Positions 7,251 to 17,078 are shown, counted from the stretch's first letter. The stretch: DNA of 32,683 bases from Bacteroidota bacterium (GCA_947476825.1 CANJRV010000029.1:1-32683); one strand, 5' to 3'. A program made the numbers and translations. The notes: generated by a model from the sequence alone, not told the origin.

Positions 7251-9293
7251 TTAATCTGGTTTTTTACCATGCAAAAATGAATTAAGATTACTGATTGATG
7301 ATTCACCATGTTTGGCATCTGTAATATTGATCGTAGAGTATACATCTTCGCTCGAACTTGGATGTGTATCCAAAGGGATATTTCTACGCATATAAGCTGG
7401 TTGGTTTATTTCTTCACTAGAAATATCTGCTTTATTAACATTAAAACTCATAGAGCGTAATTTAGATGCACGATCTTCAAATGCTCTTTTTTGCAATTCA
7501 AAATTCACCTCTGCTTCAAGCTCTCCATCAGTTAAATAACGACTGCCTTTTTTACGATTTATGGTTACACCTTTCAATGTTACATATTCGTCTTTCATTT
7601 GCATTTCCGTTTTTTCAACCACATTGAAATTTTTATTTAATTCGGCTTGCACATCTACAACTGGAGTTGCTGGTGGTGCTGGTGGTGGTGTATTTGTATC
7701 TAATTGAAATACAATTTTATTTTCTATTTCCTGTTCCACTATCGGTGCTTTGTTTTCTACAATTGGCGAAGCAGGAAATGGTTTCAATATTTCTGTTAGG
7801 CGTTGTGAGAAATCAAGATCCACTTTTGGTTTTTGTACAGGTATTTCTACCGGCTTTGGCGCTTCAGCTATTGGTACTGGTCTTGTCGCTTCAACGTTTG
7901 GCGTCGGCGTTGGTTTAACCACTTCAGCTATTGGTGCTGGCGTTTCTACAAAACTCGGTTTTACCATCGTATGGCTAGTAGGTACTTGTGTATTTGTAAT
8001 TGGTATTCTTGCATTATTCATAGACATACCAAAACCCATTGCCAACATAGATGGTACAGCAGGTTGTTCTACTTCTATCATCGTAGGTGCATACGGATCA
8101 TTTTTTGGTAATGCTTCTTGAATTGGCATACGCAAATAATTGTCAACTTTAGGCACAGCCGCAAGTATAGGCGCGGCTTTCACTTCTTGCGCCATTTGCT
8201 TTTCAGCTATTTTACGAGTCACTTCATCAGCCTTTGCATTTACGGGTGTACCATCTAATGCGTACACTTCTTTCATACTTTCCGAATAAGGTTTTTTATG
8301 TTCAGATGTATAGGCCGTATCTGTTTTGTTGTATTCAAATCCAGTTGCAATAACAGTTACACTTATTTTTTCTCCTAAATTATCATCAAAGCCAGTTCCA
8401 AAAATAACATCACATTCATCGCCAGCTTGGTCTTGTACATAAGCTTGTATCATTTCTACTTCATCCAAAGTATGTTCGTGGAAACCATGACTTGAATTGA
8501 TATTCAGCAATACCCATTTAGCTCCTTTAATGCTTGAATCGTTCAACAATGGCGAATTGATAGCTTGTTCCACTGCTTCATACGCACGGTTTTCACCGAT
8601 TGCAGTTGCACTTCCTAAGATAGCGACTTTACCATCACGCATTACTGTACTTACATCCGCAAAATCCACTACAATATGGCCTTGTGAATTGATCACATCG
8701 GTAATACATTTTGTTGCAGTTGCTAAAATATCATCGGCTCTGCTGAATGCTTGAGAAGCTGGAATATTTCCAAATTGATGTCTCAACTTGTCGTTAGAAA
8801 TTACGAGGATAGTATCTACATAATCTCGCAATGCAACGATACCTTCTTCTGCTTGACGCTTTCTTCTTTTTCCTTCGTAAGAAAATGGCGTAGTAACAAT
8901 ACCAACAGTAAGTATACCTAAATCTCTTGCAACTTTTGCTACTATAGGTGCGCCACCAGTACCAGTGCCACCGCCCATACCAGCAGTTACAAATACCATT
9001 TTGGTATTATTGCTTAAAAGTCTTTCTATTTCTTCGATGCTTTCTTTACATGCACGCATACCTATCTCTGGATTTGCACCTGCACCCAAACCTTGTGTGA
9101 GTGAAGGTCCTAGCTGAATTTTGGTAGGTACGGCACTGTTTAACAATGCTTTTTGATCGGTGTTACACACGATGAAGTCGACCCCATCGAGTCCAAGATC
9201 ATACATGTAATTGACAGCATTACTACCGCCGCCGCCGACACCTATTACCTTAATGATGTTGGCATTTTTTTGTGGGAGCTCAAATTGAATCAT
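7251..9293 (-). CDS. ftsZ: Cell division protein FtsZ
   Basis: This is the tubulin-like GTPase that polymerises into the Z ring and recruits the divisome. The N-terminal domain has IKVIGVGGGGSNAVNYM (from about residue 14) and the tubulin signature GGGTGTGGAP (107-116). The C-terminal GTPase-activating domain follows to about residue 322. In the T7 loop, normally NxDFADV, the sequence is IVVDFADVSTVM: D210 and D213 are kept but the Asn position is Val208. A Pro/Glu/Val-rich linker of some 310 residues makes the protein long (680 aa against about 380 in E. coli). It ends with SFLHGKKPD, the Bacteroidota form of the conserved C-terminal peptide that binds FtsA. It is the last gene of the dcw cluster, 63 bases after ftsA. 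Confidence 0.98.
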   Translation of the reverse strand: MIQFELPQKNANIIKVIGVGGGGSNAVNYMYDLGLDGVDFIVCNTDQKALLNSAVPTKIQLGPSLTQGLGAGANPEIGMRACKESIEEIERLLSNNTKMVFVTAGMGGGTGTGGAPIVAKVARDLGILTVGIVTTPFSYEGKRRKRQAEEGIVALRDYVDTILVISNDKLRHQFGNIPASQAFSRADDILATATKCITDVINSQGHIVVDFADVSTVMRDGKVAILGSATAIGENRAYEAVEQAINSPLLNDSSIKGAKWVLLNINSSHGFHEHTLDEVEMIQAYVQDQAGDECDVIFGTGFDDNLGEKISVTVIATGFEYNKTDTAYTSEHKKPYSESMKEVYALDGTPVNAKADEVTRKIAEKQMAQEVKAAPILAAVPKVDNYLRMPIQEALPKNDPYAPTMIEVEQPAVPSMLAMGFGMSMNNARIPITNTQVPTSHTMVKPSFVETPAPIAEVVKPTPTPNVEATRPVPIAEAPKPVEIPVQKPKVDLDFSQRLTEILKPFPASPIVENKAPIVEQEIENKIVFQLDTNTPPPAPPATPVVDVQAELNKNFNVVEKTEMQMKDEYVTLKGVTINRKKGSRYLTDGELEAEVNFELQKRAFEDRASKLRSMSFNVNKADISSEEINQPAYMRRNIPLDTHPSSSEDVYSTINITDAKHGESSISNLNSFLHGKKPD

Positions 9294-9356
9294 GGTTTTT
9301 GAATTTTTAGGGTTTGAAATTTTTATTTATTGTTTATGGATAGTTTGTTTCTTTTT

Positions 9357-10922
9357 TTATGCTTTATCTAATGGTTCATCTTCAATATTCTCGAACCAAA
9401 AAATGACAGTGTCTTTCACACCTTTCACTGTACCAAAGACTTTTTTAATTAGTTCAGTTCTCTTTTTAGATTTTCCTTCATTCATTAATCTTTCTTCTGT
9501 CGTATTTACTTGTGGTTGATGAAATAGATCAGAACCATTGTTAGAATAAGTATCGTTGATTAGAGGATTTGCAACAATGCTTTCGTTCTCAAAAGGCGTA
9601 ATAGGTTTGAAGGTAGATTCGCCAAATTCTTTTTGTAGAATTTCTTCTGTGCTCATGCCTTCTACTCTTGCTATCGTATCAAATGAGCCTTGTATGTTTT
9701 CACTATTCGAGAAAGATTCTTCTCTATTGTTGGATATAAAACGAAGTCTATTGCTTTCGTAATCATCATAGCCACGTAAGATAAGTCCAATACAAGTTGC
9801 ATACATTGGCTGCGTCAATTCGTTGTGGTGACCTGATGCTAAATGTTCATTCGGCAATCCAATACGAGCAGATAATCCAGTACGTAATTCAGTTAGTTGT
9901 GGTAAGTATTTTAATTGACTACCACCACCTGTAAGAATGATACCACCTTTCAATTCATATTGCAAATTGATTTGCTTGAGATGATACATCACATACTCAA
10001 TAATTTCATCCATTCTTGCTTGAATAATATTCGCCAAATTTTTAGCAGAAATTTCTTTTGGCATTTGTCCCCTCAATCCAGGTATGGTGATGAATGCATT
10101 TGATTTTGCTTCTTCGGCAAGTGCTGTTCCAAACTGAATTTTCATTTGTTCTGCTTGTGTACGCAATACACCCAATCCTTGTCGAATATCGTTCGTGATG
10201 TTGACACCAGCAATTGGTATTACTGCAGTATGCTTAAGCATCCCATCATGGAATACGGCTAAGTCTGTAGTGCCACCGCCAATATCTACAATAGCAACAC
10301 CCGCTTCAAAATCTTCAGGACACATGACAGCAGCTGCAGAAGCAAGTGGTTGCAACACTAAATCTTTTGTATTCAAACCAGAACGGGTAACACAACGATG
10401 TATGTTTTTTATCGCAGATTTGTCACCAGTTACAATATGAAAATTTGCACCAATTTTAATACCCGACATACCAATGACTTCTTGAATTGTTAATCCACTC
10501 AAAGAATCCACTGTAAAATCTTGTGGTATAATATCAATGATTTGATCGCCAGTTGGGATATATGTTTTGTATTGATCTTTAAGTAATGCGTCAATATCTT
10601 CTTGACGAATTTCTTCTTCAATATTTGCCAACACACGATCACCTCGAGATTGAATACTTTTAATATGATGACCAGCAATACCCACATATACTTCGCGTAT
10701 ATTCAAATTAGGATTGCTTGCCATACAGCCTTCTAAAGCAATATTAATAGAACGAATACACTCTTCGATATTCAATACCATTCCATGATTGACACCACTA
10801 CTATCCGCTTTGCCAAAGCCTAGTATTTCCAATTTGCCATATTCATTTTTCCTTCCAGCAATGGCTGCTATTTTGGTCGTTCCGATGTCAAGACCGACGA
10901 TAACTGGGTTTTCTTTTTGCAT
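9357..10922 (-). CDS. ftsA: Cell division protein FtsA
   Basis: An actin-like ATPase that tethers FtsZ filaments to the membrane. The actin-fold motifs appear in order: phosphate-1 VGLDIGTTKIAAIAG (9-23), the SHS2/1C subdomain (about 85-165), phosphate-2 IVDIGGGTTDLAVFHDG (211-227) and adenosine motif ILTGGGSQL (329-337). At 521 aa it is longer than the E. coli protein (about 420), because of a Ser/Asn/Glu-rich insert at about 395-480. The protein finishes with a Lys-rich amphipathic helix (KKRTELIKKVFGTVKGVKD) and an aromatic FWFENIE end, the expected membrane-targeting sequence. It lies between ftsQ and ftsZ as in nearly all dcw clusters. Confidence 0.97.
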   Translation of the reverse strand: MQKENPVIVGLDIGTTKIAAIAGRKNEYGKLEILGFGKADSSGVNHGMVLNIEECIRSINIALEGCMASNPNLNIREVYVGIAGHHIKSIQSRGDRVLANIEEEIRQEDIDALLKDQYKTYIPTGDQIIDIIPQDFTVDSLSGLTIQEVIGMSGIKIGANFHIVTGDKSAIKNIHRCVTRSGLNTKDLVLQPLASAAAVMCPEDFEAGVAIVDIGGGTTDLAVFHDGMLKHTAVIPIAGVNITNDIRQGLGVLRTQAEQMKIQFGTALAEEAKSNAFITIPGLRGQMPKEISAKNLANIIQARMDEIIEYVMYHLKQINLQYELKGGIILTGGGSQLKYLPQLTELRTGLSARIGLPNEHLASGHHNELTQPMYATCIGLILRGYDDYESNRLRFISNNREESFSNSENIQGSFDTIARVEGMSTEEILQKEFGESTFKPITPFENESIVANPLINDTYSNNGSDLFHQPQVNTTEERLMNEGKSKKRTELIKKVFGTVKGVKDTVIFWFENIEDEPLDKA

Positions 10923-10964
10923 ATATTTTAAGTTTGAATGTTTAAATAGTTGGTTGAATTAAAT

Positions 10965-12005
10965 TTATTTTTTATTAGCGTCGTGTTTAATTTCCTTTTT
11001 AATAATTGGCTTCGTTACTGGCTTTATTAATTTCTTGTCTGTTGTTTTTACAGCTTGCGTAGTATTCTCTTTTTCCACTTTTTTTGTGGAAGGTTTAGTA
11101 AGAAGTTTTGCATGCACTTTAGCAGAAACAGATTGAAGCGGATCCTTTGAATGCGTCGCATTCTGAACTTTTGCCTTCCTACTTTGTTCTTTCACTTGCA
11201 GCTGACTTTTTGTGTCGTACGGATTTTCTGCAAGTATTTCACCCTTTGTATTTCGGGCTACAATTTGTCCTGCAAATCGAACATCAATTTCATCATACTT
11301 CTCCCAATGCAAGGTTTTCATCCCTTGTTCGTAAAAGGCAAATAAGCGCGCAAACTTGCTGGCAATATCTTCTGCATGACCGAATAATATAGTTTGATCA
11401 CCGAAAGCTGGAATGAGTACCATTTGGTGATTCGCCAATAAATCAATTTGTGTTATGGCTTTACTCCAAAAATCATTATTCGCAATCCATGTAGCCATTT
11501 CCACCAAAGAGGATTTCAATTTTAAATCACTTTCATCATAGCCCAATCTTGAAGCAGTAACAGTAAGCAAACGTGGTGTATACTTTTGCGACAATGTAAT
11601 TGGATTTGCTTCCGCATCCAGATAATAGGCATAATCCGAACTGTCTTTTTGTTGAATACGAACCACAGGTTTACGTTGATCGATTTGTATATGCAACTTA
11701 CCATTCGGCGACACAAAAACATTGGTATTTTGTATCCATGAATTTTCTAAAATTTTATTTTTTAACCCATTCAAATCAATATCTTTTACATGCGTTATTT
11801 GTACATAAATTTGTTGTGAATCTATAATGTTGACAATATCTTGTTCGGTCACAAAACTTTCATCAGGATTAGAAATATTAATTTGCCAGCCTTCACATAA
11901 CACATCGCGTGTAGAATTATTGGCAAAATAAAATGCGCAAACTATTGCCGGTATCGACAGTAGAAAAATGATATTACGTAATATTTTTTTTGCGCGTGGA
12001 CTCAT
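10965..12005 (-). CDS. ftsQ: Cell division protein FtsQ
   Basis: A bitopic divisome protein linking FtsA/FtsZ inside the cell to FtsL, FtsW and FtsI outside. A short basic cytoplasmic start (MSPRAKKILRN) leads into one membrane helix (about 12-28, IIFLLSIPAIVCAFYF). A POTRA-like domain follows (about 38-115, ending with IQIDQRKPVVRIQ) and then the FtsQ beta domain (to about 255). Position between murC (1-base gap) and ftsA supports the call better than sequence, since FtsQ is poorly conserved. Residues 260-346 form a Lys/Thr-rich tail with KPVTKPIIKKEIK near the end, strongly basic and probably disordered in the periplasm. That tail is unusual compared with the proteobacterial protein of about 276 aa. 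Confidence 0.88.
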   Translation of the reverse strand: MSPRAKKILRNIIFLLSIPAIVCAFYFANNSTRDVLCEGWQINISNPDESFVTEQDIVNIIDSQQIYVQITHVKDIDLNGLKNKILENSWIQNTNVFVSPNGKLHIQIDQRKPVVRIQQKDSSDYAYYLDAEANPITLSQKYTPRLLTVTASRLGYDESDLKLKSSLVEMATWIANNDFWSKAITQIDLLANHQMVLIPAFGDQTILFGHAEDIASKFARLFAFYEQGMKTLHWEKYDEIDVRFAGQIVARNTKGEILAENPYDTKSQLQVKEQSRKAKVQNATHSKDPLQSVSAKVHAKLLTKPSTKKVEKENTTQAVKTTDKKLIKPVTKPIIKKEIKHDANKK

Positions 12006-12006
12006 C

Positions 12007-13359
12007 TTATTTAGTATCTAAAATATTTTTAATCGGATGAATTAATGTATCAATGTCTCCGGCTCCTGCAGTAATAAGTACTTCTAAACTAGAAGCTTTT
12101 ACCCATTGCAATACGCCTTCTTTACTTAAAATATGTTTATTAGGAATAGCCATTTTATCCAAAATAATTTCACTGGTAACGCCTTCCATTGGCAATTCAC
12201 GAGCTGGATAAATATCCAATAAAATAACTTCATCCGCAATGTCTAAACTACTGGCAAAACCATCTGCAAAATCCTTCGTTCGAGAAAATAAATGCGGTTG
12301 AAACACAACACTTATTTTTTTATTCCTAAACAATGCCTTCGCACTAGAAATTAACATACGAAGCTCTTCTGGGTGATGCGCATAGTCATCGATATAAACT
12401 ACTTGATCATTTTTTACAATATATTCGAAACGTCTTTTTACACCTTTAAAATCTTGTATCGCCAATTGTACTTTCTCGAAATCGATGTGTAATAAATCGC
12501 AAACCGCTAAAGCTGCAATGGCATTTTCGACATTATGCATGCCACCAATATTCAATTGAATTGGACCGACAATTTCATTGTTTTTACAAAAATTAAATTG
12601 ATAAGTTCCATTATGCATTTGTATATCCGAAGCATAATAAGTTGCTGCTTCATTTTGTGCGCTATACGAAACTTTATTTGGTGCTTTGAATGAAGCACTT
12701 CTATGTAATCCGTGTTTATAAACTAGGGTATCTTTTATTTGCGAAACAAATTCGATATAACAACGTTCCATTTCTTCTGCAGTTCCATAGATGTCTAAAT
12801 GATCTGGGTCCATGGCAGTTACCACCGCTATTTCTGGAAATAATTTCAAGAAGCTTCTATCATACTCATCTGCTTCTATTACAGCGCATGAATTATCGCT
12901 ATGCCAATAGTTTGTATTGTAATTGCTGGAAATCCCACCTAGGAAAGCATTACAGCCATAACCTGTATGACGTAAAATATGTGCAATCAAAGTAGAAATG
13001 GTTGTTTTACCATGTGTACCAGCTACACAAACCGATTGCATTTGTTGCGAAATATATTGCAATACATCACTTCTTTTTACAACCTTATACTTATTTTCTT
13101 TATACCAAACAAGCTCTTGATGCGTAGCAGGAATTGCAGGTGTGTATACAATTAAATCTACTTCCTTCGGAATGCTTGCAATGTCTTCTGTGAAATGAAT
13201 AGCAATGCCTTCCGACATTAATTGTGTGGTTAATGCTGTATTGGTTTTATCATATCCACTTACTTGAACATGACGCTCTTTAAAAAACCGAGCAAGCGCA
13301 CTCATGCCAATGCCGCCAATGCCGATGAAATAAACGCTATGTATTTTTTGTATATCCAT
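12007..13359 (-). CDS. murC: UDP-N-acetylmuramate--L-alanine ligase
   Basis: Adds L-alanine to UDP-MurNAc, the first amino-acid step of the peptidoglycan stem peptide, in the cytoplasm with ATP. The N-terminal Rossmann domain opens with YFIGIGGIGMSALARF (10-25). The Mur-ligase P-loop is AGTHGKTTIS (113-122), followed by the DEYDRSF and DPDHLDIYG motifs of the central domain. The C-terminal ligase domain contains DDYAHHPEE and VFQPHLFSRT. The length of 450 aa is normal. Gaps to ftsQ and murG are one base each, showing a tightly packed operon and probable translational coupling. Confidence 0.97.
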   Translation of the reverse strand: MDIQKIHSVYFIGIGGIGMSALARFFKERHVQVSGYDKTNTALTTQLMSEGIAIHFTEDIASIPKEVDLIVYTPAIPATHQELVWYKENKYKVVKRSDVLQYISQQMQSVCVAGTHGKTTISTLIAHILRHTGYGCNAFLGGISSNYNTNYWHSDNSCAVIEADEYDRSFLKLFPEIAVVTAMDPDHLDIYGTAEEMERCYIEFVSQIKDTLVYKHGLHRSASFKAPNKVSYSAQNEAATYYASDIQMHNGTYQFNFCKNNEIVGPIQLNIGGMHNVENAIAALAVCDLLHIDFEKVQLAIQDFKGVKRRFEYIVKNDQVVYIDDYAHHPEELRMLISSAKALFRNKKISVVFQPHLFSRTKDFADGFASSLDIADEVILLDIYPARELPMEGVTSEIILDKMAIPNKHILSKEGVLQWVKASSLEVLITAGAGDIDTLIHPIKNILDTK

Positions 13360-13360
13360 G

Positions 13361-14467
13361 TTAGTTCGCTATTTCAAATATTTTATTTGCAATGTTTTGA
13401 TCTGCATCTTTTATTGCAAGTGGTTTAATTTGTTGTATCATTAATTCTCTGGCTTTCTTGTCTTGCAACAAGGAAATAATATTGCTGACTAATTCTGTTT
13501 TTGCATCACTGTCCTTCACTACTATTGCCGCATGGTGTTTTGCCAAGGCCATGGCATTGTGCATTTGATGATCTTCACTTGCAAATGGGAATGGCACAAA
13601 AACTACTGGCTTTGCCACGATGCATAATTCAGCAATGGAAGATGCACCTGCTCTTGCAACAATGACATCTGCAGCTACATAGGCATAATCCATTTCACGG
13701 ATAAAAGGGAAAACTTTTGCCACATGCTCGTAGCCTTTTATAGCGTCCTTCGCTCGTTCTGCAAATGCTTCACCCGTTTGCCAAATCAATTGTGCACCTG
13801 ATTCTAAAATTGTCTTGACTTTTGCTTCAATCGCTTCGTTGATACTTTTAGCACCAAGACTTCCACCAAAAACAAACACAATTTTTTGATTACTTTTTAA
13901 TTGAAAAAAATCAAGTGCTTGTTCTTTACTAATATGATTTTCCGTGATGTTTTTTCGAACAGGATTGCCAGTATTGACTATTTTTTCTTTCGCAAAAAAT
14001 CGTTCCATCCCATCATAAGCCACACAAATCGCATTCGCTTTTTTACCCAATATTTTATTGCTCTTTCCTGCAAATGAATTTTGTTCTTGCAACAAAGTTG
14101 GAATACCATTTCGTTGTGCCATATAAACCATCGGGAAACTGGCATAGCCCCCAACACCAACTACTACATTGGGTTTAAAATCTTGTAAAACCTTCCTTGC
14201 TTGTAAAAAGCTCTTCATCACTTTGAATGGGAGCAAGATATTTTTCAACAAATTACTTCTATTGAATCCTGCAATATCTAAACCAATGATTTTATAACCT
14301 GCAGCGGGTACTTTTTCCATTTCCATTTTCCCCTTTGCGCCAACAAATAAAATATCACTTAGTGCTTGCCTATTTTTCACGGCGTTAGCAATCGCAATGG
14401 CAGGAAATATATGTCCGCCAGTGCCACCGCCTGCAATAATTAATTTTATGTTGTTATTGTTCATCAT
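13361..14467 (-). CDS. murG: UDP-GlcNAc:undecaprenyl-pyrophosphoryl-MurNAc-pentapeptide GlcNAc transferase
   Basis: Transfers GlcNAc to lipid I to form lipid II at the inner face of the membrane; a GT28-family glycosyltransferase of the GT-B fold. The glycine-rich acceptor loop GGGTGGHIFPAIAIA (13-27) and a second glycine loop VFGGSLGAKSINEAI are clear. The donor-site segment ARAGASSIAELC followed by PFPFASEDHQMHNA is the family's UDP-GlcNAc signature. At 368 aa it has standard length. The start could be either of two tandem ATGs. It sits between ftsW (5-base gap) and murC (1-base gap). Confidence 0.97.
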   Translation of the reverse strand: MMNNNNIKLIIAGGGTGGHIFPAIAIANAVKNRQALSDILFVGAKGKMEMEKVPAAGYKIIGLDIAGFNRSNLLKNILLPFKVMKSFLQARKVLQDFKPNVVVGVGGYASFPMVYMAQRNGIPTLLQEQNSFAGKSNKILGKKANAICVAYDGMERFFAKEKIVNTGNPVRKNITENHISKEQALDFFQLKSNQKIVFVFGGSLGAKSINEAIEAKVKTILESGAQLIWQTGEAFAERAKDAIKGYEHVAKVFPFIREMDYAYVAADVIVARAGASSIAELCIVAKPVVFVPFPFASEDHQMHNAMALAKHHAAIVVKDSDAKTELVSNIISLLQDKKARELMIQQIKPLAIKDADQNIANKIFEIAN

Positions 14468-14472
14468 TCTTT

Positions 14473-15654
14473 TTACGCATTATCATTTTGAGATTCTGTA
14501 ATTACTTCTTGTATGACTTTATCTCCTTCTGCTTCTTCTACAAATCGACTTACACTTAGTATGATGCCTATTGCCAAACACGTGAACCAAATACTAGATC
14601 CACCCATACTCACGAGTGGCATCGTCAATCCTGTTACTGGCAATAGATTCACGCCCACACCCATATTTAAAAAAGCTTGTAAAACCAATGTAAAACTTAG
14701 ACCTACTGCTAAAAATGCACCGAAGGCAAATGGGCATCTGCGGAAAATAATGATGCTACGCCATAAAAAAAGTAAGTATAAAAATATCATTCCTACACCG
14801 CCAACAATCAATCCATACTCTTCAATAATCACGGGGAATATCATGTCTGAATATGGATGTGGTAAAAAATTTCTTTGGGTACTGTTGCCAACACCTTTAC
14901 CAAACAAACCTCCTTGCGCTATGGCAATTTTTGCTTGCGTCACTTGAAACGGAACGTCGTCTTTATTCTTGGAGGTAAAATTTTTAACCCTTTTTTCCCA
15001 AGTCGCGGCACGTCCATATCCAGTCATTTTTGAAACGGCAAATAAAATACCAAACATCAATAAGCCTGATATGGCTAAGATCATGAGGTGATACATTCTT
15101 ACTCTACCAATGAAAAACAGCACACCACAAGAAAGAGCAATCATTAATGCTGTTGATAAATTTGCCATGGCAATTAATCCGCAAATCACAATGACGGGCA
15201 AAAATATTTGGAGTGATACACGCTTCAAATTATCTAAATCATTTTGTATCGTCGATAACTGTCGAGCAAGAAACATGAACAATCCTAACTTCGCTAAATC
15301 GGAAGTTTGAAAAGTTAAGTTCACCAAAGGCAATTTTATCCATCGCGACCCTTCATTTAAGGTAGTACCAAAACATAGTGTATACAACAGTAAAGGAATA
15401 CTGATGGCAAATAACAAAACAGCAATTCGAGAGTAGATAGTATAATTAACCTTGTGTGCTAAATAGACAATAAAAATACCAGCCATCAATGTGCCTAATT
15501 GTTTGATTAAATAAATTTCTGTATGCCCTTTATTTAATCGATAAGCCAATGAACCTGTAGAACTATACACAACCATCAAACTGATGAGCGACAATACAAT
15601 GACAACTCCCCAGATGATTCTGTCGCCTTTAGTTCTATTTAGAAGTTGTTGCAT
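14473..15654 (-). CDS. ftsW: Peptidoglycan glycosyltransferase FtsW (SEDS family)
   Basis: A polytopic SEDS glycosyltransferase that polymerises lipid II at the septum with its cognate class B PBP, here the FtsI encoded in the same operon. About ten membrane helices can be read along the 393 residues, starting with IIWGVVIVLSLISLMVVYSS. SEDS hallmarks are present: GSRWIKLP near residue 107, FGKGVGNSTQ near 255, and the C-terminal run NMGVGVNLLPVTGLTMPLVS followed by MGGSS. The acidic C-terminal tail (EEAEGDKVIQEVITES) is cytoplasmic. Position next to murG and murD supports FtsW rather than RodA. Confidence 0.95.
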   Translation of the reverse strand: MQQLLNRTKGDRIIWGVVIVLSLISLMVVYSSTGSLAYRLNKGHTEIYLIKQLGTLMAGIFIVYLAHKVNYTIYSRIAVLLFAISIPLLLYTLCFGTTLNEGSRWIKLPLVNLTFQTSDLAKLGLFMFLARQLSTIQNDLDNLKRVSLQIFLPVIVICGLIAMANLSTALMIALSCGVLFFIGRVRMYHLMILAISGLLMFGILFAVSKMTGYGRAATWEKRVKNFTSKNKDDVPFQVTQAKIAIAQGGLFGKGVGNSTQRNFLPHPYSDMIFPVIIEEYGLIVGGVGMIFLYLLFLWRSIIIFRRCPFAFGAFLAVGLSFTLVLQAFLNMGVGVNLLPVTGLTMPLVSMGGSSIWFTCLAIGIILSVSRFVEEAEGDKVIQEVITESQNDNA

Positions 15655-15707
15655 GTTTGGATAAGTATATTTAGAGGTATGATTTTTTTCTTTAGTTGTT
15701 GAATAAT

Positions 15708-17048
15708 TTATAGTGCCAATACTGCTTCTTTAAATTGATTGCCGCGATCTTCATAATTTTTAAATAAATCGAAACTTGCGCAAGCTGGCGAAAGCAATAC
15801 ACAATCTCCCTTGAATGCAAATTCATAAGCTGCTTTCACCGCGTCGGCCGTGGATGTAGTGTCTACAACCGTTACAATAGAATCAAATGCAGCGTGGATT
15901 GCCGTATTGTCTTTTCCTAAACAAACAATTGCCTTCACCTTATCCGCTACTAATTCTTTGATTACATTATAATCATTTCCTTTATCTACTCCACCTAAAA
16001 TTAAGATAGTTGGTTTGGTCATTGTTTCTAATGCATACCAAACACTATTTAAATTGGTGGCTTTGCTGTCATTGATAAATTCTACACCACGAATGCTTGC
16101 AATGAATTCCATTCTATGTTCAATAGAGGTAAATGTTTTCAAACTAGCTCTAATAGATCTATCTCTTATTTCTGCTACTCTTGCTGAAATACCCGCAGCC
16201 ATCGAATTATATTGATTATGCTTTCCCTTCAACGACAAATCATTGATGGAAATAGAAAATGGCTCACCGTTTATTTTTAGCACCAATTCATGTTGATTGA
16301 TATAGGCGCCGTCTTCGTTTAATTGTTCGTGCATGGTGAAATAGAGAATTTTGGGGTTAATTGAATGTTCTTCAGTAAATTTATTGCTTGCCTCATCGTC
16401 TTTACATAATATCAAATAGTCGTTCGGAGTTTGGTATTTTGCTATATTAAATTTGGATTGTACATAGAGATTGAAATCATATTGATATCTGTCTAAATGA
16501 TCAGGTGTGATATTCAGGATAACGGCAATATCAGGGCGGAATGTGTGTAAATCGTCTAGTTGAAAACTACTGATTTCCATCACATACCAAGCGGTTGGTT
16601 TAACAGCAATTTGTCGAGCGAAACTGAAACCGATATTACCTACTACAGAAACATCTTGTTCATCTTGCTTAAACATATCATAGAGTAAACTAGTAGTGGT
16701 AGTCTTGCCGTTGCTGCCAGTTATACATACAATTTTACTGTTGCCTTTGTAGCGAAATGCGAATTCAATTTCGCTGCAAATGAATGCATTTTGCTTTCTC
16801 AGTTTTTGTATTATTTCTGCCTTTTCAGGAATGCCAGGGCTCTTGATAATTTCAGTAGCCTGCAAAATAATTTCTTCTGTATGTTGCCCTTCTTCAAATG
16901 GAATATTCTTTTCTATCAATTCCTTTTTGTAAGAATCGCCTATCATTCCTTTGTCACTTACAAATACAGAAATGCCATGTTGATGCGCAAGCAAAGCGGC
17001 ACCTGTACCACTTTCTCCACTTCCTAATATGACTAATTCGTATTTCAT
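15708..17048 (-). CDS. murD: UDP-N-acetylmuramoyl-L-alanine--D-glutamate ligase
   Basis: Adds D-glutamate to UDP-MurNAc-L-Ala. The N-terminal domain carries VILGSGESGTGAALLA (6-21). The P-loop CITGSNGKTTTTSLLY starts at residue 108. The central-domain motifs MEISSFQLDD and NITPDHLDRY follow, and the C-terminal domain contains FINDSKATNLNSVWYALE, the MurD-type signature, and ILGGVDKGNDY. At 446 aa it has the usual length. It lies 53 bases after ftsW in the coordinate sense and 30 bases downstream of mraY within the operon. Confidence 0.97.
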   Translation of the reverse strand: MKYELVILGSGESGTGAALLAHQHGISVFVSDKGMIGDSYKKELIEKNIPFEEGQHTEEIILQATEIIKSPGIPEKAEIIQKLRKQNAFICSEIEFAFRYKGNSKIVCITGSNGKTTTTSLLYDMFKQDEQDVSVVGNIGFSFARQIAVKPTAWYVMEISSFQLDDLHTFRPDIAVILNITPDHLDRYQYDFNLYVQSKFNIAKYQTPNDYLILCKDDEASNKFTEEHSINPKILYFTMHEQLNEDGAYINQHELVLKINGEPFSISINDLSLKGKHNQYNSMAAGISARVAEIRDRSIRASLKTFTSIEHRMEFIASIRGVEFINDSKATNLNSVWYALETMTKPTILILGGVDKGNDYNVIKELVADKVKAIVCLGKDNTAIHAAFDSIVTVVDTTSTADAVKAAYEFAFKGDCVLLSPACASFDLFKNYEDRGNQFKEAVLAL

Positions 17049-17078
17049 TCTTTTGTTTATTATAATTTCACTTTCTAC

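Noticed and set aside
7667-8121. Several 80-120-aa plus-strand frames opposite ftsZ
   Set aside because: They are antisense to the repetitive Pro/Val/Ala-rich FtsZ linker, whose composition keeps the opposite frames open.
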